A DNA stretch of 64,000 nt, from the NCBI GenBank assembly GCA_020466095.1, contig CM035806.1:18410224-18474223 (forward strand). The letters are read 5' to 3'. Position 1 is the first letter of the stretch; each line of letters opens with the position of its first letter. The notes beneath the pieces are model-generated. The model worked only from the letters and a program-made list of their open reading frames with translations, ran no database searches and had not been told where the DNA came from. Shown here piece after piece: positions 22,180-34,611 of this stretch. The DNA is from Chlorops oryzae (taxonomy: Eukaryota; Arthropoda; Insecta; Diptera; Chloropidae). A program made the position numbers and the translations under genes.

Positions 22180-23470
22180 CTCTACACCCGAATTTGTATG
22201 AGCATCTCCGTTTTTCTCCGCTTTTTCAAAATAATCTTTAAAAAATCTTTAAAATGCCTAGAAGCATGCTAAAAATTATTAATTTATTTAATAATAATAA
22301 TTTATTATTATTTATGGAAATTCTGTGGGGGCGTGAAAAATATTATTAAGGAAATTACAGGAAAGGAAAGTGGGAAAGTTCGACCACAGACAGACAGAAT
22401 TTACGCCGGTTACCAACCAAGCATATTTCCATCTGTTACGATGTCTGCATGAAACTAATATGCCCGGTCAAAGCTGTGCGTAAAATGAAGGAAACAAGGA
22501 AGAAGAAATCTCGTTTACTCTTCCATCATCGACTTGAGTGCCTATAAAATGAAGGAAATGTCACGGTGACTGGGAATTGAATTGTTTCTGTTGGACCTGC
22601 GTATGATTACACAATTGAGAATTTCCTATAAAATTCTTCCCCAAGCACTTGATAGTGACACAAACGAACGGACAGACGGACGTACACACACTTAAAGTGT
22701 AAATTAAACAAATTGACAACTTAAGCTGCGAAGAATAATAGTAAAAAAAAAGAAGGCAAAAACAAAAACAAAGGCAATTACTGCGTGGGGTTCAAGGAAT
22801 GTTGGGGTATGCCTTTGAATCATTGTGCCCTCAGAGCTATGAAGTTATTCACAGAATCAAAAAATTCTTTTAAAATAATTGATAAAACAATTGTTTTTCT
22901 TTTTTTGTGTTGTTATTTTTTTTAAATGACTTTTATTTAAATCGCCCATTTAGCTTCAATTGTTGTCGTCTTGATTTTGGGGAATAATTTATTGTTTTTT
23001 TTTTTTGTTCTTTTATTTTTTTTTGTGGGTTTGAAGTATTTTATTCTATTAAATTCTATCTTGTTGCTCATTTCTCAAATTTATTTCGTCGTAATAAATT
23101 CAATTTATCCAATCGGAGAAGTTGGGAAAATTCACTCATGAAAATGATCTGGAAAAAATCGCTAATAAAAAAAAAAATTCAATTTCGAATATTTTGCACA
23201 GGCCCGGCGAGAAAAATGACTGGCCCAAAGGGGAATTTCCTGTTCTTCTGGGAGTCTCCTCAAAAGATCGCCGTCAAAACAAAAAAAAAAAAACCCTCTC
23301 TCTGTTTGAAAAAGAGGATTTCGCCCCTTATTGAAGCCAGAGCTCGAATTGGGGAAACACGCCCGATTCCCGCCTTTTTGACAGGGCCACTTCTGCACCA
23401 TTTGAAATTATCAGTTAACAGCATAGAAAACTACTACATATTCCAACAAAAAATATAAAATTTTCTTCCC
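22180..23470. other. Intergenic, no gene seen
   Basis: The segment 22205-22275 (CTCCGCTTTTTC to GCATGCTA) recurs inverted at 28965-29030, so part of it is an interspersed repeat. AAATGAAGGAAA occurs twice (22483, 22544). No gene is supported. Confidence 0.45.
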
Positions 23471-23810
23471 TTAACCCTTTGGTGCATTAAATAAGTTGGA
23501 AAATTTTTTTCGCAGTAAATGGTTTATTAACCCTTAGCTGGAAGATATAATAAATAGGTGTAAAGATTTGTGTGACAGAAGTGGTTAATTAACCCTTAAC
23601 TGCTTGATAAATTATATAAGTGGGAATAAGTAGTAAACGGGGTTTTAACCCTTTACTCGATAATATATTTAATAAGTGTAAAAAAATTTTAACCAGTAAA
23701 TTGTTTATTAACCCTTGACTGCATGATATGCTTATTAAATACCTACATATGTGAGAAAATATTTTTTTCGCAGTAGATGCTTTTATGTAACCCATAAATG
23801 GATAATATTA
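23471..23810. repeat. About 60-bp tandem array starting TTAACCCTT
   Basis: Units start with TTAACCCTT near 23471, 23527, 23589, 23644 and 23708, with a weaker one near 23787. Each continues into a GATA/ATAATA and AATAAGTG stretch. The TTAACCCTT start recalls the ends of the MITE at 15891. Units are 56 to 64 bp. Confidence 0.75.
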
Positions 23811-23815
23811 TTTTC

Positions 23816-24221
23816 TAGAGTTGTAAGGTATCGTTATTATTCCGGAAAAAAAAAAATATGTAGTCAGTAATCAATAACGTCTCGTTACCGATGGAAGTAT
23901 CTCGTTACTAGTATTATTTTTTTTTGCTAACATGCCAGCTGATGGTTTCCGGAGTAATTAAGTACTAAAATAATGGGTCCGCAAAACAGTATGGTAGTAG
24001 AGTGAGTTGAGTTGATATTTGATTACTAACTACTGAATGAAGAATCAAAGAACACGAGGGAGTTTTGATTACTTTATCAACCTTGAGTTATTCAATGAAT
24101 GAATGAACAATATTTAGAAAAATAGAACGAGTACTTAGTAACGAGTAATTGGTAACGATTTCTTCACCAAAAATAACGAATACACCCGAGTAGTGTATAT
24201 TTTTGCATTTTTACATCTCTA
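23816..24221. mobile_element. hAT-like MITE with GTAACGAGTA motifs
   Basis: The ends TAGAGTTGTAAGG and TTTTTACATCTCTA are inverted. The flanks TTATTTTC (23808-23815) and TTATTTTT (24222-24229) form an 8-bp duplication with one mismatch. Inside, CTCGTTACTAG and AGTAACGAGTA words face each other in the two halves. Confidence 0.8.
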
Positions 24222-24233
24222 TTATTTTTTCCT

Positions 24234-24303
24234 TATATTAAAATCTCTCTGTAACGAATTTTTTTTTCGGTCCCTCGGAATTTGTTATAAAGAGTTTCGA
24301 CTG
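24234..24303. mobile_element. 70-bp pogo/Tigger-like MITE relic
   Basis: It ends TTATAAAGAGTTTCGACTG followed by TA. Its left half, ATCTCTCTGTAACGAA, is the degenerate inverse. It belongs to the family of the 3639-4052 element but has almost no internal sequence. Confidence 0.65.
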
Positions 24304-25805
24304 TAAATGGTGCAAGGCTTCAAAAATTATAAATTCAGTACATATTTATCGTTTTTCATCAAAAAGTACCTATGCATATTTCAGTGTTTTTTTTTTTTTT
24401 TTTGCAGAAACCATATATGGGCATTTCCTAAAAAAGTAACGTTTTTGTCGCGTCCGTAGACAATCCAATTGAGTTTTGAATCTGCAAAGAAATGCTGAAA
24501 CATGATAAAGTTCGCTTGAACTGCAGCGAAGTAATTTAAAACAAAAGTACTTTTACCGCACTATTGGATTCAGTACTTAAAATTCTTCACGTAAGTGTCG
24601 CGTCTGTGTGGATATGCCCATATGTAGGAGGTTCGTATGCGATAGGTATTGGGCTTAAAGTGTATCCATATAGTGCCCCTATAATTATGCCAACGATTTT
24701 GAATGAACGTTACAAAATGCATGACTAAATGCTTCCCAATAGGAAATGTGATCACAATCAAACTGAACGTTGGCTTTCGACTGCCATTTGTGAATAGGTT
24801 GGTGTTAGCTGGTGTGTTTTTTTCATTTGTTTATATTCTTTTCGTTAAAAATTGATCTCCTGTCGTAGTAATGATCATAAAATAAAGAATCAGAGAATTA
24901 TAAAAATATATGTACCTATGGACTTATAATAAATGTGCAATGCAAGGGTCTAGGTCAGTTTCGTACTTAAAATTATAATTTGCCATATCGCGACAACCGA
25001 GAATTTTGGCAAACATTCATAAAAATAACCATAAAATATAAATCATTTTACCTACACATGCATGTATGTATGTATATATTTAAAAAAAAAAAAAAAAAAA
25101 TTTAATTTCTTTTCAATTGAGCTCAGCATCTTTTGAAGATAATCACTCGCAACAAAGCACACTCATAAGCGATCCCATTAATCCGCAATACATAACAAAA
25201 TTTTCCAAAAAAAAAAAAAAAAAAACAGAAAAACAAACCTTATCATCCACAGAGAGTGACGACGACAAAAAAGAAAATACTCTCTCCATAAAACAGACAG
25301 AGAGGTAGACAGAGAGACAGAGCGAGACAGAGTGGGCAATAGAAATGAAAGTTATGGCGATTAAAACGAAAGTATTTTCACTTTATCGCGTAGCTAAGCA
25401 CGCCTTATCGGCTTAAACTTCTAAAAGATCAAAGATTATCAATGAAATCGCCGAGCGAACATGACGTGTGACAGTGACTACAGCAGCCCCCACGCCGGGT
25501 CGCAGCCCAAAGGTGATAAAAAAAAATAAATAAATTAAATAAAATAAAATAAAACACCAAACCAAAAGAAAAACAAAATTAAGAAAATTAAGAAGAGATG
25601 CCTTCAAAGCGAAGCTAGTGAGATCGTTAGACTCGGAAATTGATTTTAGTCTTGCTTTCGTTGTCAATCGATCAATGTGAAAAGTGAAATAAAAAAGAAA
25701 AATCGTTCAGGACGAACTTCGAATCGAGAGGATATATGTAGGAATATCGCGCGAAGAATTGCTTCGAATTCTTTTGTCTCGTATCTCCAGTCTCGATAGT
25801 AAGAT
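24304..25805. other. Upstream flank of the ZAD zinc-finger gene
   Basis: No other gene is seen. It holds A-runs and a CAGAGAGACAGAGCGAGAC stretch near 25310. The promoter and 5' UTR of the zinc-finger gene should lie in the last few hundred bases, but I could not place a start site. Confidence 0.4.
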
Positions 25806-27185
25806 ATGAATCATCAAGTGTGTCGTTGCTGTCTTATCGAGCATCCTCCGATTAGTTATAATATATTTGAGCGTGAAAATTTACGATTCGATTTAATGGA
25901 GTGCGTACCGACGTTGAATATTGAGCCTAACGATGGTCTTCCGGATTTCATATGTGATCTATGCTGGCTGCGTGTTCGTGAAGCCGTTGAATTTAAACGG
26001 AAATGCGAAGAAGCCGATCGAGCATTAAGATCGTTTTGTCAATTTAAGGAGCCAGCAGCAGTATTAAAACCGATTGAGACTGAAACCGGACTATCGGAAG
26101 ATGAGTCTAGAAAATCGATGAACAATAACAATAACGACAGTGACGAGGCTATACTCTACAATGAGACGCTGGAACTTTGCGAACTAAGTAGACGAATAAT
26201 TTACCTAATTCCTCCAATGATGATAGTTTTTCAATAAATTCTATTAACTTTCTTAGGTCCATTGGAGGTTTCCCTGTTGAATGAAGTATTGTTAGAAGAT
26301 TGTAATAATTCAATATTGAATAATTCGAATTACATACGTGAAGAGGACCCGATTATAGCTGAACTCTTGAATAGCGTACTCCCACCCGATGATGAAAGTC
26401 CGGCTTTGGTTGCGACTTTGACTCCATTGACCCCATTGACAAAAAATGTTCCTCCCAAATTAGTCGAGAACGAATCGGAATCCTCATTCCATCAAAGTAC
26501 TGACATAACATCAACGACATGCAGCAGCAGCAGCAGCAGCAGGAATGCGTCAACGCGTCAACGACGACAACGCAATACAACAAAACAATTGCAACACATT
26601 TGCACAGAGTGCGGCAAAAAATTTACCCGCAATTTCCAATTGAAATTGCATTTGAATTCGGTGCACAATTTGGGCGATGGTCTGCAATATCAATGCAATC
26701 TGTGCCACAAGACCTTTGCTTCGCGTCACAGTCTTAGCTATCATCAGAAATCCTTGCACACCGAAGAAAGGGACTTCGCTTGCGCGCAGTGCAATCGCCG
26801 ATTCGTCCTGCGCAGTCAATTGGCCTCGCACGAGCGCATGCATACGGGCGAGATGAAACCGCGAATTTTCGATTGCCCAAAATGCGGTAAGACCTGGCCA
26901 ACGAAATCGGATCTGCGCACCCATATGCGTTCGCATGATCCGAATGTCGAGCGACGGTTTCGATGCGATCATCCCGGTTGCGGGAAACGTTTCTTTACGC
27001 GCGGCCATTTGGTCTCGCACTTGCTCGTCCATTCGGGCGAGAAGCCGTTCGCTTGTGCGCTCTGCGAGAAAAGCTACCAGAGCGTCGGAAATCTAAATAA
27101 CCATATGGTTAAGCGGCATTCGGAGGTCGTGCTGGGCAGAACTCGCCAGCGGAATGGTGATCCGAGAACGGTCATCGAATCGTGA
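25806..27185 (+). CDS. ZAD-domain C2H2 zinc-finger protein, two exons
   Basis: Predicted nuclear DNA-binding regulator of 436 aa. The coding exons are 25806-26187 and 26257-27185, joined across a 69-bp GT-AG intron in phase 1; exon 1 otherwise reads into a stop. The N-terminal ZAD (zinc-finger associated domain) spans about residues 5-78, with Cys6/Cys9 and Cys50/Cys53 as the zinc ligands. ZADs are an insect-expanded dimerisation module. A Ser/Thr- and Asn-rich linker with a CAG-encoded run of six Ser follows. Six C2H2 fingers lie at about 241-264, 272-295, 301-323, 332-354, 361-386 (with CX4C spacing) and 392-415, with TGE/SGEKPF linkers before fingers 4 and 6. All ligands are present, so the gene looks functional. 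The DNA target and the Drosophila orthologue are not recognised. The start is the first ATG, directly before the ZAD. Confidence 0.93.
26188..26256 (+). other. Intron of the ZAD zinc-finger gene
   Basis: The donor GTAGAC follows GAACTAA and the acceptor is a pyrimidine-rich TTCTTAG. Joining the exons gives a continuous frame into the acidic linker. The size is typical of short fly introns. Confidence 0.8.
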
Positions 27186-27541
27186 TAATACTTTAGTCTT
27201 TGAATTAATCGAATTCTTTTTATTTTTCGTTTTATTTTTCTTTTCTCACTATTTTTAATGCTTTGTTTTTTCGTGAAGAGCGCTTGTTTGTTTATATTAT
27301 TTATTGTCATTTAAAAGAAGAAGAAAAAAAAAAAACAATTGTTGTCAATCGTTTGGAAATTTACTACAACAAAAACAATAGGCGAAAAAAAGGAAAAACT
27401 TGAAGTTTCGATGATCTTTGTACTCATTAATTGATGACGAATTGATAAAGCGTTCTCCAAGAATTTTCAATTCTTTCTGTAATGGTATTAAAATTTTCTT
27501 TCGCTTATGTTTTTGTTTTTGTTATTTACATTGTAGTTCGA

Positions 27542-27547
27542 AATAAA
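27542..27547 (+). terminator. Candidate polyadenylation signal, ZAD gene
   Basis: AATAAA lies 357 bp downstream of the stop codon. Another AATAAA lies near 27599. Which is used cannot be decided from sequence. Confidence 0.4.
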
Positions 27548-27957
27548 TATATTAATTAATACAAAAAAAAAAAAAAAAAAACAACAACAAATTTCGCAAT
27601 AAAAAACATTGTTGCAGTGGAAAGGCCTTTTTTCCGAATTCATCTTAGAACACAAGTAAAAAAAAAAAAAAAACAACAACAACAACAAAAAAAACATTGA
27701 TAAGGGCCCATGTACTCGCTATCAATGGGGAGGCAATGTTTTCTTATCAATAACGAAAACGGTTATGCGTTTTTTTTTTAAATCTTAATTGAATGCGAGT
27801 GAAGAATAATGGACACAAAAATAAGTGAAACATTATGATCTATAGTTCAAATGTTTCCATTAAAAATCCTGAATTTCATACAAAATTAAAGGGGTTCAAA
27901 GCTTCAAATACATGAAAGGAAATAAATTTAAAAAAAATATATATATATATAATTATA

Positions 27958-28080
27958 CAGTGTACTCTCTCCTTGCGGACACCCCTCTGAAGTGGGCACC
28001 TCTGCTTCTCAAATAGTTTGCCCCTAAGCGGACACCTCTGTTAAGCGGACATATTTTTCGGTCCCGTGGGCGTCCGCCAT
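27958..28080. mobile_element. Truncated pogo/Tigger-like MITE
   Basis: It starts CAGTGTACTCTCTCC after TA and carries TAAGCGGACACCTCTG words like the 11962-12116 element. The right inverted end is absent. Confidence 0.6.
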
Positions 28081-28200
28081 GTCTAAAATTATGCTAAATA
28101 CCTATCAAAAAAATAAAAATTCAATATAAAAACATTTTTGACAAAGTTGCTGTGAATAACATTGAATTCTTCATACATTACAATAAAAAAGTGTAATGAA

Positions 28201-28870
28201 CAGGGCTAATCAAAATATTTATGAAAAAACTTCAAAATATTTGCGATAAATATTTACGATAAAAATTTATTTCAAGGGCATTTTCCATATATTATTGGTT
28301 TAAGTAAACTTATTGCAATAAAATGTGAGATGTTTTCGAAGATTTTCAAAAATGAATGAACGTAGGCTATTGTCTAAGACTCGTTTATAATCAGAGAAAT
28401 ATCTTTAAACATTTGTAATAAAAATCTGATACCAGATTTGAAATCAGCGACCCCAAAAACCTCCTTGTGATACAGTTTTTTGGAAAAAGATCTATTTTTA
28501 AAAAATTTGGCCGCCATATTGGATCAGCCATTTTAGTTTTTGAAAATCTGACACCAGATTTGAAATCAGCGACCCCAAAAAACCCCCTTACCGAAAAAAT
28601 CGTTCTTATTGGAAGAGTCCTTCATATTTTTGCCGCTGTTTTTGGGCTTTCCGCCCATAGTGCAGCGTTATGAATTATGTTTATCTGATTGGAAAGCATG
28701 CTTATTACGAGTATTACGAGTATATTTACTGCATATTCGTATATAATATGAAATTTTAGCCGAAATATTTACGGAAAATCAAAATTTGCTGATATATTTA
28801 TTTTTGCCCAGAAGAGTCGAAATATTTAATTAAATATTTATTATTTAAATAAATATTTTGATCAGCCCTG
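28201..28870. mobile_element. hAT-like MITE with AAATATTTA motifs
   Basis: The ends are CAGGGCTRATCAAAATATTT inverted. An exact 8-bp duplication GTAATGAA lies at 28193-28200 and 28871-28878. Subterminal AAATATTTA words are repeated. In the centre a 30-bp segment (CCAGATTTGAAATCAGCGAC) occurs twice (28433, 28552). Non-coding. Confidence 0.88.
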
Positions 28871-29532
28871 GTAATGAATAACGGATTTGATAATTTCCTT
28901 TTCCCTGGATACTTTTTTGAAAACAATTTTACGTCAGGCTCCATTTCATTTTTCTGTAATAATTTGTAGCATGCTTCTAGGCATTTTTAAGATGGACCTT
29001 ATTGTGAAAAAGCGGAGAAAAAATATTCGGTTTTCACCTATGCTTCCCCTGGGCTTTGCTTCTCAAAAAATCTTAGAATCTTATTTTACTAGTGGAATTT
29101 TCATTTATTTTTTATTGTGGAACAAAACGATCCACCTTAATAAACATATTACCCCAAGTCTCGACCACATAAGTCCAAAATTGAATTTGATTTTGAAATT
29201 TTCTAAAACCAAAAAATGTGTCCCGTAAGACCATACATTCCCCTTAATTTTGGGGGATTTCCCTAAATTTCCATTTGTATGTAAAATCAAAAAGCCGGGT
29301 GAGGGGAGCTTGTATAAACCGACTTTGCTCACAGTGAGGAATAACCCCATGAAAACGGACGAGTTAATATATGCGATACCATGATGAATACGATTTGAGA
29401 TGATATTAATTTTAACGACATGTTTAAAAAAAAAAATATATACACGTTTCAATAATGAAGCAATTCGTGTAAAAAGATAAATATTTTTTTCTTAACTCCT
29501 GCCAAATCAAATTCGTGTAAAAAAAGAATTAA
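28871..29532. other. Intergenic, repeat-derived in part
   Basis: 28965-29030 is the inverted counterpart of 22205-22275. The 113-codon ORF (28887) has no recognised domain and is not called. Confidence 0.4.
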
Positions 29533-29690
29533 GTTATAGCTCGAGCATCGAACCAAAATCTAGGTTATAGGTCGAGCGCCGAAACAAAATCTACGTTATA
29601 TCTCATGTACCAAAGCAAAAACTTGGTTATAACTTATAAGTCGAGCACCGAAGCAAAGTCTAGGTTATAAGTCGTGCCCCATCGACATCT
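29533..29690. repeat. About 40-bp tandem repeat, GGTTATAxxTCGAGCACCGAA
   Basis: Four degenerate copies of a unit containing GGTTATA, TCGAGC, CGAA and CAAAATCTA. Confidence 0.75.
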
Positions 29691-29949
29691 GTCAACAAAA
29701 CTTTGTCTTTTTCATTCACCCTCACGTAAATTGTTATCTGTTGCCCTCACTCCTACACAATCTTATCATAATTACAAGCAAATTCAAAAATATTTCAGAG
29801 TGCCGCTTGCAGTGCTGCCAGCTTATGGGTTCCCCTCGGCCTTTCTTTTTGGCTCTTATGGGGATTTTTAAGGAGAACGAAATTGTTTAGAAGAATTTTT
29901 GTCATCCTTATTCAGATATTTTGACTTTCAATAATTCATTAAATGAAAA

Positions 29950-29989
29950 TATCGATTTTTAATCCAAAGTAAACGCCATAACAGCTGAT
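29950..29989. promoter_or_regulatory. DRE and E-box promoter motifs upstream of TTC7
   Basis: TATCGATT at 29950-29957 fits the DRE (WATCGATW). AACAGCTGAT at 29980-29989 fits the Drosophila core-promoter E-box motif AWCAGCTGWT exactly. Such motifs mark broad housekeeping promoters in flies. They lie about 630 bp before the TTC7 start codon, on the expected side. The link to TTC7 is inferred. Confidence 0.4.
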
Positions 29990-30620
29990 TTCAGCTCATT
30001 TTGGAGACTAAACATTGACAATGACTTCGAAAGTGTAGTGTTTTTGCCATATTTTGAAGCAATATAAACGAGTGAATATAACTCTCTCTTTCTCTCTCAC
30101 ACTTTAAGAGGTTGCAGCTAATTTACTTCAATTCCTTTCATTTGCAAACATTTCGAGAGTCAGACGTATCAAACATGTTTCAAAAACATCCCATTTGAAT
30201 GCATAAAAAGCAAAAAGAAGTACAGATCGTTCCGAAATATTAAGAAAGAACTGTCTCTTTTCTTTGTACGTCTTCTTCCACTTGTTTAATTGTTTCATAA
30301 GATTGTTCTTTTATCTCTCGAGTATTTATTGCATGTCTGAGTATAGCTCGTTGGGAGGGAAAAAGCCCAATCTTGATGCACACTTTAGAGGGAGTTCATT
30401 TTCACCAGATGGCAGCACTGTTGTAGTATTAAATGATAGCAGTTTTATAAATTGCTTGGTTCAAAGTTATTTTTCAACAATTGTTTGCAAAATAAATTAA
30501 GTGTAATCTGTTTTATTTCTTTTCTTAAACAAAAAAATATATAATTAAAAAAAAAAAAATTTAAAAAAACAACAACAAAGTGAAGTGCGCAAATTTGAGA
30601 AAACAAAAACAAAGTTGACT

Positions 30621-33518
30621 ATGACCGCTCGAATACGGAACACAACCAAGGTTGAAGCTTTGATTGAGAGTTGTCGGAGTGAAGGGAAATGGCAACGGGT
30701 GATCGATTTGACGGAGGAGCTTAAAACGGGCTCACCGAATAATGGTAATATATATATATATATATATTGATATCTATATATAATATATATGTAAATCTAT
30801 ATGTGTGCTCAGGAATCCTTGATAAAGCGGGGGAGGAACGCTTTTGCGCATGTTGAGTTTCAAAAGCGAAATTCTTGTTAATTTAATTATATACTTTAGG
30901 TTAAACGATAGCATGCGAAAGCGAAAGTACATGCAATGTGGCAATTAAGACATTTATCTGCTAATTTCAGAATGTCTGGCGAATTTTCTCATTGGGGAGG
31001 CGCGACTGGAGAGCTACCTTGAAGAGAATGCCCCCATAGAGAGTAATTTCGCAAAGGCTCGGACGGGATTGCAGGATGCAAGGCGGTATTTGAATCTAGT
31101 CACTGGTGAAAATGGCCAAAAGGCTGGCATTGCGTTGGATGCATATTTATTGCTAGCAAAGCTATGCTATGCCTCCGGCGAATACGAAAAGAGTTTGGAT
31201 AATTTTGTAAAAGCAGAACTAAACACGCTGGCCGAGAAAGAATTGACCTTGTAAGTGATTAATAATGCTTAGTAATGTTTACATACACGCGCATACATAT
31301 ATATATATACATACATATTGTACCTATATATTGTTATTAACATTTCAGACGAAGCTTGAAAATTCTCGCTGAATCATATGCTATCAAGGGTCTCTGTCTG
31401 GAAAATCAAACAAATAAACCGTCATCGAAATTTAAAAAGGCCGAAAAGGATACTGAAATGGTTAGTATGCTGCTTCCTAACGAATATATTTTGATATTTA
31501 TTTTTTGCCATTTGTTTTTCTACTCTGCAGATTACATGCTTTGAACGTGCCACAGATCTGGGGCTTCTCTATTTACAAGAACAGGATATTGCCTCTTACT
31601 CTTCGAATAGCGTTGCGACGGGCTTATCTCTGGCAGTTAATTCCACCGTACAGCAATCAACAAGTAATCTTGCCATTAGCTCTACGATACCAACGAATCC
31701 GCTCGAGCATACACGTCGTATGGGTACGATACTCGAAACAGCATTGCAACGTGCTCCGATCGTACTGATTAAGGTGGGGAAATTGCAAGAAGCTATCGAG
31801 CGGTATCGAACGATGTTGAATGCGATCGAAACGAAGACGACACAAGCTTTACGTTTAACATTGGCACGCCAGTTGGCGGAGGTTTTACTTCGTGGCGTTT
31901 CAGGTACAATATATACGCCACCGATCAATAGGAAACAGCCGGGACAAACACTACGCGGGACAAGTGCTGCGAAACGTTTATGGAAGCCTCGCAAATACGC
32001 TGCACGTAATCAATTTTCACCGCGAAATCAGCACGAGGAGACGATACTGTTGCTCCTTATTGCCGAAGCCCTGGCTGTACGCGATACGGTATTGTCACAG
32101 AGTCCAGAATTTCGTGTAGCACGTCAGCATGCTATGGGAAATGTTACTGCCGTATACGATCTGCTAACGCTGGCCACAGTACGATGGGGCTTAATCAATT
32201 TACTAAACGAATCGTTCGAGAAAGCGTTGAAATTCTCGTTTGGCGAGCAACATGTCTGGCGGCAATATGGCATAAGTCTTATGGCTGCCGGAAAGCATAT
32301 CCATGCTTTAAAAGTTTTACAAGAGTCACAGAAATTGATACCTGGAGATCCATTGCCTTGTATATTAGCTGCACGATTGTGCTACGAATCGTTGGGATTG
32401 ATCAAGGAGGGCCTTGACTTTGCTCAGATGGCACTGAAAAGGGAAATTAAAAGTGAGTACATACATATATGGGAAATGATAATAATCATCTTTTAAATTT
32501 TTATTTTTTAAAAATTATTTTTAGATTTACGGCCCTCACGGAGTCAATTGCTTGTTGGCATTGGCTACCAACAGCTTGCTGTGCAGTCCACACTCAAAGC
32601 TGATCGTGATATGTATAATAAATTAGCATTAGAAGCGCTTGAAAAGGCAGTACAAAATGATGGTCATGATCATCTATGTGAATATTATCTGGCATTGCAG
32701 TATGCCATAATAAATAATATTCCCGAAGCATTAACCCATATACGCTTTGCATTGGCCTTACGTACAGAACATGCAGCCAGTTTGCATTTATTTGCACTTC
32801 TATTAACCGCTTCGAGGCGGCCACGCGAAGCGTTGGATGTTGTGGAAGATGCACTGGACGAATTTCCGGATAATTTGAATTTATTGCACGTTAAAGCCCA
32901 CCTGCAATTGCATTTACAAGATGCGGAAATCGCACTTGTTACTGTACAACGTATGCTCGCAATTTGGAGAGAACTGTATGAGGGACAATTGGGCGGCAGT
33001 GGTGGCGTAGGCGGCAATGGCGGCGGTACAATGGGCGATGAGGAAAAGCAATCCGATACGAGAAGTGTTGTACTGCATTTGCATTCATCTCAAATGTCCG
33101 ACAAGGATTCAAGTGAGTGGAAGATTATTTATTTTTCTGATTTTTTTTACCAACACTTTTATGATTTATAATAATTTTCCTTTCCTTTTTTTTTTATTTT
33201 TATAACTTATGTCATAAGTAAATTTAAAAGAAAATATTTGAAAAATAATTTCCATTTTTTGAACTTGTATTTTTTTTTTTTTTTAATGATATCTTTAATA
33301 TGTTGGATTCCGATGTCGTCGATGTAAGTGAAAGTTCCGAGTTGAGTTTTGATATTCTGGTGACACTTTCTGCTTAATTCTGTTGTGCTTGATTCTGTGA
33401 ATTTTGATTCCCACTTTACCACTATCTCTTGCCGTCAGTATGACGCGCATTTCGCAATTCATTTAATTCATTTTGAATAAAAAAATAAAATATAAAATAT
33501 ATAAAACAAATTGATTCC

Positions 33519-33565
<47 letters not shown>

Positions 33566-34519
33566 TCCTCGTTTGTGTTTCTTGAAATTTTAGGCTCTGT
33601 TTATGCTGCTTCCCTGGCTGCAGTGTCACGGGTCGAACAAGCTGTGAGTGAAGCGGCTAGCTCCTTAAGCTCCTTCACACCGCGGCCAGGACCACAACGT
33701 CCATGGATGATTCAAATTAAAGTGAGTATTTTCTGAATTTATTGTTCAAATACTCTCAAATCTGAACGTCGTATTTTTTCTCCCACTTTTATGGTTTTTC
33801 AAGGTATGGCTTTTACTTGCCGACGTCTATTTAAATATCGAGCAGCCTCATGAGGCGTTGAATTGCATCAACGAAGCGAGTCAAATATATCCGCTATCAC
33901 ACCAAATTATGTTTATGGTATGTCAAAGAATTAACTTTTTTTTATCCAATCGATTTCGACAATGCTTCTTGGAGTGTTCAAAGGTCATATGGTTCATTGT
34001 ATTCATTAGCTTCTCTTTATTGCTTTTATCCGTCTATGAAAACAAATCCGTATAAAGTATCTCTAAGCCATAAAAAAAAAATATATATATATATATTTGA
34101 TTAGCGTGGTCAAGTCTGTCTCTACCTCGAACAATGGAATGAAGCAAAACAATGGTTTCTGAATGCTGTCGCCGCAAATCCAAATCATACCGAAGCATTA
34201 AGAGCGCTCGGCGAGACCCATCATGTTTTGGGTGAGCCACGTCTCGCAGAAAAGATGCTAAAGGACGCTGCCAAATTAGATCCTAGTTGTCCGAAAATTT
34301 GGTAAATAAATTATTTAACGTTTTTTCGCTTATTTTGGTTTTGATTTTTCAATTTTTCTATTTTATTTGTTTGCATTTCTTTGCAGGTTTAGTCTGGGCA
34401 AAGTATTGGAAACTTTAGGTGATTACACTGCCTCGGCTGATTGCATGGCAACGGCATTACAATTGGAGCCGACATGTCCTATACTTCCATTTACCTCAAT
34501 CGCATTGACCTTTGACTGA
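30621..34519 (+). CDS. Ttc7: TTC7 homologue (PI4KIIIalpha complex scaffold), nine exons
   Basis: An 865-aa TPR protein similar along its whole length to animal TTC7A/B (Drosophila l(2)k14710, yeast Ypp1). The family bridges PI4KIIIalpha to the plasma membrane with EFR3 and FAM126/hyccin for PI4P synthesis. Coding exons: 30621-30744, 30971-31250, 31349-31460, 31531-32452, 32525-33112, 33594-33721, 33804-33917, 34105-34301, 34387-34519. All introns are GT-AG and every junction keeps frame. Diagnostic stretches are RLESYLEEN, AESYAIKGLCLEN, QLAEVLLRG, VYDLLTLA, SLMAAGK, SRVEQAVSEAASSL, RPWM and the C-terminal LPFTSIALTFD. TPR helices fill residues from about 150 to the end; a Gly-rich loop encoded near 32990-33030 lies where vertebrate proteins have a variable linker. 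The length fits the family (about 840-860 aa). The first ATG is used. No defect is seen. Confidence 0.96.
33514..33562. repeat. (ATT)n microsatellite in TTC7 intron 5
   Basis: About sixteen ATT repeats lie close to the exon 6 acceptor; the pyrimidine tract after it is still intact. Confidence 0.9.
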
Positions 34520-34580
34520 GCCGTTATTATCCTTTTGGCTTTTAAGTGTTGGTTTTTATGTACGTATATCTATCTATATA

Positions 34581-34611
<31 letters not shown>

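Larger units (their letters stand above)
27186..28200. other. 3' flank of the ZAD gene
   Basis: A/T-rich 3' UTR and intergenic DNA with A-runs and CAA repeats (27580-27690). A truncated MITE lies at 27958-28080. Confidence 0.4.

Noticed and set aside
33291..33329. Possible extra TTC7 exon ending at a strong GTAAGT donor (33324)
   Set aside because: No AG acceptor lies between the long T-run and the donor, and skipping it gives a junction that matches the family.
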